Assembly (NCBI RefSeq): GCF_013186535.1
Contig: NZ_JABMCZ010000004.1
Span: 186,001-250,000, forward strand
Length of the DNA stretch: 64,000 bases
Source: Nocardia terpenica
GTDB lineage: Bacteria; Actinomycetota; Actinomycetes; Mycobacteriales; Mycobacteriaceae
Direction: 5' to 3'
Of this stretch, positions 59,598-64,000 are shown one piece after another (position 1 is the first letter of the stretch; each line of letters opens with the position of its first letter). Below the pieces are notes generated by a model. It worked only from the letters and a program-made list of their open reading frames with translations, had not been told where the DNA came from and did no database searches. The position numbers and the translations under genes were made by a program.

Positions 59598-61064
59598 ATG
59601 GTCAGTGTCGACCCGCGCGCGTATCGCGCCGATCGCGAGAACATCGACCTGTTCGAAATCCCGGCCCGCCATCCGATCGACCGGATGCTGCGGCTGCTGC
59701 CGGGGCGGGAACGGACGCTGGCCGATCCGCCGCCCGGCAGCGACACCGTGCCGGTCCGTGGCGACGCCGGGCTGCCGTATCTGGGCCGTTCGCTGCACTA
59801 CATGCGCTGGGGCCCGGCGGAGGCGCTGGACCGCTACCGCCGCTACGGCCCGGTCACCTACAACTCCGCGCTCGGCACCGACCGGGTGATGGTGGCGGGC
59901 CCCGACGCGGTCGACGAGGTGATCGGCAAGCGGCGCAACGATTTCGGCTCGGGCTGGGACTACTTCATCGGCCCCTTCTTCCGGCGCGGGCTGTTGCTGC
60001 TGTCGTTCTCCGAACACATGTACCACCGGCGGATCATGCAGCAGGCGTTCACCCGGGACCGGCTGGAAGCGCATTTGGCCGAACTCGCGCCCGTGGTCGA
60101 CGCGGCGATCGACCGCTGGGTGCCGGGCGAGGCGCGCCAGGTCCGGCTGTATCCGACGGTCAAGGACCTGACCCTCGAGATCGCGACCGAGACGTTCATG
60201 GGCGTGCACGCCGGTCCGGAGCGCAAGCGGCTGGGGGCGGCGTTCCTGGCCTGCACGCACGCCCCGCTCGCGGTGGTGCGCTATCCGGTGCCGGGCATGC
60301 CGTGGCGGGCCCGGCTGCGCGGGCGAAAGGTCTTGGAGGACTGGTTCACTCGGATGGTTCCGGACAAGCGGCGCGCGCCGGGCGCGGACTTCTTCAGCGC
60401 CCTGTGCCAGGCCCGCACCGAGGACGGCGAGACCTTCTCCGACGCGGACGTGGTCAACCACATGATCTTCCTGATCATGGCCGCGCACGACACCACGACC
60501 ACCACCGCCACCGCGGTCGCCTACTACCTCGGGCGGCATCCGGACTGGCAGGACCGGGTGCGAGCCGAGGCGCTGGCCCTGGCCGCCGAAACCGGCGGCG
60601 GCCCACCGACCATCGCCGATCTGGACCGGCTGCCCGATCTGGACCTGGTGATCAAGGAGAGCCTGCGGCTGGTGCCGCCGGTGCCCGGGCTGACGCGACG
60701 GTCGGCGCGCGACACCGAGATCGCCGGGCACTACATTCCGGCCGGTACGCAGATCGATGTCGCGTACGGCGTCAACCACCTGCTGCCCGAATTGTGGTCG
60801 CACCCGATGCGTTTCGATCCCGAACGGTTCGCCGAGCATCGCCGCGAGGACAGGTCGCATCGGCTGGCCTGGATGCCGTTCGGCGCGGGCGCGCACAAGT
60901 GCATCGGCATGCACTTCGGCACCTTCGAGGTGAAGGTGATCATCGCGGCCATGGTGCGCGACTACGAGTGGCGGATCCCCGAAAGTTATCGGATGCCCTG
61001 GGGATTCACCACCATTCCGTTCCCGCGCGACGGCGCGCCGATGCGGTTGCGGCGGCGGGCCTAG
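59598..61064 (+). CDS. Cytochrome P450 (CYP136-like)
   Basis: A 488-residue P450. The haem cysteine is C435 in FGAGAHKCIGMHFG; the I helix is AAHDTTTTT; ESLR is the ExxR. The N-terminus DNIDLFEIPARHPIDRML-like and GDAGLPYLGRSLHYMRW are unlike short class I P450s and recall CYP136 (Rv3059). GGGAGG precedes ATG 59598. No ferredoxin gene is beside it. It ends overlapping the convergent serine hydrolase by four bases. Substrate unknown. Confidence 0.88.
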   Translation: MVSVDPRAYRADRENIDLFEIPARHPIDRMLRLLPGRERTLADPPPGSDTVPVRGDAGLPYLGRSLHYMRWGPAEALDRYRRYGPVTYNSALGTDRVMVAGPDAVDEVIGKRRNDFGSGWDYFIGPFFRRGLLLLSFSEHMYHRRIMQQAFTRDRLEAHLAELAPVVDAAIDRWVPGEARQVRLYPTVKDLTLEIATETFMGVHAGPERKRLGAAFLACTHAPLAVVRYPVPGMPWRARLRGRKVLEDWFTRMVPDKRRAPGADFFSALCQARTEDGETFSDADVVNHMIFLIMAAHDTTTTTATAVAYYLGRHPDWQDRVRAEALALAAETGGGPPTIADLDRLPDLDLVIKESLRLVPPVPGLTRRSARDTEIAGHYIPAGTQIDVAYGVNHLLPELWSHPMRFDPERFAEHRREDRSHRLAWMPFGAGAHKCIGMHFGTFEVKVIIAAMVRDYEWRIPESYRMPWGFTTIPFPRDGAPMRLRRRA

Positions 61065-61942
61065 CCGAGCAGCAGCTTGGCGACCTGGGTGGTGGTCTGC
61101 TCGCCGTCCTCGTAGCCGCCCTGGTCGCCGAGCGAGTTCATCACCGCCAGCGTGTAGCGCTCGCCGGGGCCCGCGAAGCCGACCGAGTTGACCACCCAGC
61201 CGCCCCGCTCGTCCGACCAGCCGTTCTTCAGGCCCGGGCGCATGGCGTCGCCCGCGCCCCACACGCCCCAGTGCTGGTTGGTGTCCACATTGCGCATGCG
61301 GTCCAGCAGGTAGGAGCGGTCGTCGGGGTGCATGTGGTCGAGCACGTTGTTCATCAGCCGGTCCAGGTCGGCGGGGGTGCACTGCTGGAAACCCCAGTCC
61401 GGGAACGGCCGTGCGCCGCCGGTGGGCTGCGGTGTCAGCGAGGTCATGCCGTTGGCGCGGAAGGCGTTGTTGAACGCCTGGTGGTCCGGGCCGGAGAACT
61501 TGCTCCACAGCATGTCGGCGGCATTGTCGTTGGAGGTGGCCAGCATCGACTCCATGAGCGAGCGGTCCTCCGGGGTCAGCGCGATCGCGCCGACCCGCTG
61601 CCGGTTGATCAGGTCCTCGGCGATCGCGAGCTTGATCGTGGAGGCGGTCCAGATCATGGTGTCGGCATTGTCGTTGCGGAACACCGCGCCGGTAACCCGG
61701 TCGCGCACAACGTAACCCGTCACGCCGGGGCGTCCGGACAGGTAGGCGTCGACGGCGGCGACGCGACCGGCGAGGTCGCAACCGACGCAGCCCTGCGCGT
61801 GGATCGGCGCCGCGACGGCGACGGCGGACTGAAGGGCCGGCGCGCCGGTGATCAGCGCGGCGGTGAGAGCGCAGGCACCGACGGCCATGCGCGAGGGTCG
61901 GATGGCGCGCGAGGCGGCCCTGGGAGTACGCACGGTGGACAA
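61061..61942 (-). CDS. Secreted serine hydrolase of the class A beta-lactamase fold
   Basis: A 293-residue exported protein. A signal peptide ends near VAAP (about 46). S101-x-x-K104 (STIK) is the nucleophile motif, S137-N-D139 the SDN-like element, and K239-N-G241 the KTG-like one. The omega-loop Glu is not obvious, so it may be a penicillin-binding or LppW-like protein rather than a true beta-lactamase. Start TTG 61942 is weak; GTG 61933 is an alternative. Two cysteines (52, 55) lie close to the cut site. Confidence 0.75.
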   Translation of the reverse strand: MSTVRTPRAASRAIRPSRMAVGACALTAALITGAPALQSAVAVAAPIHAQGCVGCDLAGRVAAVDAYLSGRPGVTGYVVRDRVTGAVFRNDNADTMIWTASTIKLAIAEDLINRQRVGAIALTPEDRSLMESMLATSNDNAADMLWSKFSGPDHQAFNNAFRANGMTSLTPQPTGGARPFPDWGFQQCTPADLDRLMNNVLDHMHPDDRSYLLDRMRNVDTNQHWGVWGAGDAMRPGLKNGWSDERGGWVVNSVGFAGPGERYTLAVMNSLGDQGGYEDGEQTTTQVAKLLLG

Positions 61943-62069
61943 GGATAGCCACCGAACGGCTCGTCGTGCACGTCTGCGATCCGATCGCCCGGTCCGACGC
62001 CCCGTCGTCGCCCGTTGCGGCGCATCGCATTTCGCTGCGTGCCGACCCCGGCCGCCGAGCGGTCCGGGG

Positions 62070-62276
62070 TCAGCGGAAAGCGGCCAGGAAATCCTCGACG
62101 CTGCGGCCGTTGAGCCGGTAGCAGTGCGCGAACGCTTCGCCGTGGCCGTCGCGGGGCCAGGAGTTCAGAACGACGGTGCGACCGTAGTACCGCGAATTGA
62201 TCAGCTCCCACCGCTCACCGACTCGGCGGACCGTGAACCCGGATCTGGGCATGAGGGGAACCACCGTCGCACGCAT
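62070..62276 (-). CDS. Small basic hypothetical protein
   Basis: A 68-residue protein of mixed composition (RVGERWELINSRYYGRTVVLNSWPRDGHGEAFAHCYRLNGRSVEDFLAAF). No family recognised; third-position GC is typical of genes here, and the ATG is well placed. It lies in its own gap between the serine hydrolase and recC, on the minus strand. A real short gene is more likely than not. Confidence 0.5.
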   Translation of the reverse strand: MRATVVPLMPRSGFTVRRVGERWELINSRYYGRTVVLNSWPRDGHGEAFAHCYRLNGRSVEDFLAAFR

Positions 62277-62789
62277 GAACGAACCAGCCTTTCGATACTG
62301 CTTCTCCCGTTACCTCCCCGCAGAGCACTGTGGCACATGACACCCGGGCATCCCGGGTGACACGCGGTGGCGAATCGCGGTTGATGTGATCGACATCGAG
62401 ATCGTTTGTGTTGCTGCGAATTTGGTGTAGTTAGGTTGAATCGTCAAATGCGTGATGAACGGGTATGCGAGACGGTTGCTCGATAGCGACCGCAGAGTAT
62501 GTGTCGCGGAACCCGAGTCGCACCCGAGATTCGAGCCCGCGACTTTGTAGGATCGGCCAGCGACAAGCAACCACGAGGCATCGACGAAAGACGTGCCGAG
62601 ACGATCTGCGGAGCCGACAGTCGGCGTCGGGTCGGGACCATCCGGTGTGGTGCGCGCCGGAGCCCCGGACCGACCGGCGCGGGCGCGCGAGAGCTCGACG
62701 GGATGACCCGCGGGGCGCGTGGTCCGGGAGAGTCGGTGAGTTGCGCGTCGGGATCGGCGGGGCAGTGGGCGAGGGTAGAGAGGCGGTCG
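62277..62789. other. Gene-free 513-bp region upstream of recC
   Basis: No coding sequence can be supported. A hairpin, CACCCGGG (62341-62348) with CCCGGGTG (62352-62359) over CAT, lies near the small hypothetical gene and may be a terminator or leader stem. Around 62400-62480 the base composition falls well below that of the neighbours, a likely promoter region for recC or the small gene. Confidence 0.4.
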
Positions 62790-64000
62790 ATGGTGCTGTA
62801 CATCCACCGGGGCGAGCGAGCGGAGACGCTCGCGGACGCGCTCGGGGCGGTGTTGGCGCGGCCGCTGGCCGATCCGTTCGCCGCCGAGGTGGTGGCGGTG
62901 CCCGCCAAGGGCGTGGAGCGCTGGCTCACCCAGCGGCTCGCGGGGATGCTCGGCGCGGCGGATGGGGACGGCGTGTCGGCGAATATCGCGTTCCCGAGTC
63001 CCGCCGCCCTGGTCGCCGAGGCGCTGGCCGGGGCGACCGGGATCGCGGCCGACGACGACCCGTGGGCGCCCGACCGGATGGTGTGGTCGCTGCTGCGTGT
63101 CATCGACGCCGCCGTCGGCGAGCCGTGGTGCGCGGTCCTGGCCCACCACCTCGGTGCCGACGAACCGGCCGGGCGCAGCCATCGCGCGGGCCGCCGCTTC
63201 GCCACCGCGGCTCGCATCGCCGCCCTCTTCGACGGCTACGCCGCCCACCGCCCCACCGTGCTCACCGCCTGGGCCACCGGCTCCGACACCGACGGCTGCG
63301 GCACCCCCCTCCCGGAAGACCTGCGCTGGCAACCCGAACTGTGGCGACGGCTGCGCGCCGACCTCGGCACCCCGAGCCCCGCTGAACGCCTCACCGACGC
63401 CTGCGCCCGCCTACGCTCCACCCCCGCCATCGTCGCCCTGCCGCAACGCCTTTCACTGTTCGGCGTGACCCGCCTCAGCACCGACCAACTGCTGGTGCTC
63501 GACGCCCTGGGACAACAACGGGATGTCCACCTCTGGCTCATACATCCGAGCCCTGTCCTGTGGAAGCGGCTGGGGGAGATGTCGTCACCGACCTCCGTGA
63601 TTCCGTCGTGCACTTGGCCGGAATCTACTGGTATGCAGCGGGTTACGATGGATCCCGGCCAAAAGCGCGCCGGGATGACTGGAGAGCGCGCCGGGATGAC
63701 TGGAGAGCGCGCGGGGGTGACTGGAGTGCCCGCCGAGGTGGCGGGAGAGTGCGCCGGGGTGACTGGAGAGCGTGTCGGGGTGGCGGGAGTGCCCGCCGGG
63801 ATGGCAGGAGAACGTGCCGGGACGATCGGGTGGCATCAGAGCACCGATCTCGGTACTGATCGGGTCGCCGAGGTCGTAGCACCCGTTCGCGCGGGAGACG
63901 GTAGTGCGTTGGTGGTGTCGCATCCGTTGTCGGCGGCGCTGGGGCGGGATGTGCGGGAGTTGCAGCAGCGGCTGCGGGTGCTCGGGGGGGGTGTGCGATG
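62790..64000 (+). CDS. recC: Exonuclease V gamma subunit RecC (3' cut by window, internal repeat insertion)
   Basis: The frame from ATG 62790 (AGAGG upstream) stays open to the window end, at least 403 codons. It starts VLYIHRGERAETLADALGAVLARPLADPFAAEVVAVPAKGVERWLTQRLAGMLG, the RecC N-terminus, and later has FGVTRLSTDQLLVLDALG and SHPLSAALGRDVRELQQRL. RecC is the Chi-recognising scaffold of RecBCD. Between WKRLGE and VVSHPLS a stretch of about 79 codons is encoded by palindromic repeat copy E with a 21-bp array, in frame, giving Arg-Ala-Gly-Met-Thr-Gly-Glu-type heptads. Confidence 0.88.
   Translation, partial: MVLYIHRGERAETLADALGAVLARPLADPFAAEVVAVPAKGVERWLTQRLAGMLGAADGDGVSANIAFPSPAALVAEALAGATGIAADDDPWAPDRMVWSLLRVIDAAVGEPWCAVLAHHLGADEPAGRSHRAGRRFATAARIAALFDGYAAHRPTVLTAWATGSDTDGCGTPLPEDLRWQPELWRRLRADLGTPSPAERLTDACARLRSTPAIVALPQRLSLFGVTRLSTDQLLVLDALGQQRDVHLWLIHPSPVLWKRLGEMSSPTSVIPSCTWPESTGMQRVTMDPGQKRAGMTGERAGMTGERAGVTGVPAEVAGECAGVTGERVGVAGVPAGMAGERAGTIGWHQSTDLGTDRVAEVVAPVRAGDGSALVVSHPLSAALGRDVRELQQRLRVLGGGVR
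63600..63836. repeat. Palindromic element copy E with 21-bp array, inside recC
   Basis: Core 1 (63600-63624) has arms ATTCCGTC and GCCGGAAT with a changed loop GTGCACTTG. Core 2 (63653-63675) is reversed: TCCCGGC, loop CAAAAGCGC, GCCGGGA. From 63669 eight units of 21 bases follow, the first two identical (GCCGGGATGACTGG at the start of each), later ones more diverged. The layout of head-to-head cores plus array is that of copy D. All units keep the recC frame. Confidence 0.9.

Noticed and set aside
1..64000. tRNA and rRNA genes, integrase genes and phage genes
   Set aside because: No recognisable cloverleaf, rRNA segment, integrase or capsid protein was found on reading both strands; a tRNA scan would be needed to exclude a missed one.

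Overview
The window is high-GC DNA (about 70% by eye, GTG and TTG starts common) from an actinomycete of the mycolic-acid group, most likely a Nocardia. The strongest reason is gene order. Much of it follows Mycobacterium tuberculosis Rv1822 to Rv1854c: pgsA2, gcvH, garA, two MerR genes around a bifunctional-nuclease gene, a glycine riboswitch with gcvP, the Rv1836c-like VWA gene, glcB, the Rv1841c/Rv1842c CNNM pair, guaB1, the Rv1845c/blaI pair, the Rv1847 thioesterase, urease, and ndh. Rv1823-Rv1825 and gnd1 are absent from their expected places, and blocks of lineage-specific genes are spliced in.

Layout. 1-6.4 kb: a broken PaaK-like adenylate-forming enzyme, a GRPD-like protein, an MFS exporter, an atypical PAP2 protein, a NERD protein and a ChoD-like GMC oxidase. 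6.5-13.6 kb: phospholipid synthase and the glycine-cleavage/GarA/MerR block. 13.6-20 kb: GIY-YIG protein, VWA protein, WhiB, a phosphate-transport trio (pitA, membrane protein, DUF3349), small secreted proteins, and a monooxygenase/MarR pair. 20-29 kb: glcB; an SDR-TetR-acyl-CoA dehydrogenase operon; an MFS gene; an unusual regulator divergent from a P450-ferredoxin pair. 29-40.4 kb: DUF305/LVIVD pair, CNNM pair with a helper gene, guaB1, DEAD-box helicase, M56/BlaI pair. 40.4-44.5 kb: an iron island with an ABC siderophore importer, an iron-reductase-like protein, two IdeR-type boxes and a likely iron-sparing small RNA. 45-55 kb: urease ureABC and ureFGD, split by a 5.6-kb block of six unrelated genes. 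55-64 kb: Uma2 nuclease, ndh, a TetR/P450 pair, a secreted serine hydrolase, and the start of recC, cut by the window end.

Two results stand out. First, a dispersed palindromic element with 7-8 base arms and a conserved 9-base loop occurs at five places. It carries tandem copies of one arm at 21- or 24-base periods. At one site it sits in frame inside recC, adding about 79 codons without a stop; at another it encodes the last residues of a TetR regulator. This resembles the protein-invading palindromic elements of Rickettsia, and I know of no published description for this group. Second, the gap upstream of the Rv1847 homologue has an IdeR-type box followed by two hairpins, in the position where M. 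tuberculosis encodes the iron-responsive small RNA MrsI (ncRv11846).

Genes that work together: gcvH/gcvP with glycine sensing and GarA link glycine and nitrogen flux to the TCA cycle; glcB handles glyoxylate; the ABC importer, the reductase-like protein and the small RNA form an iron response; urease structural and nickel-insertion genes supply ammonia; ndh feeds the respiratory chain.
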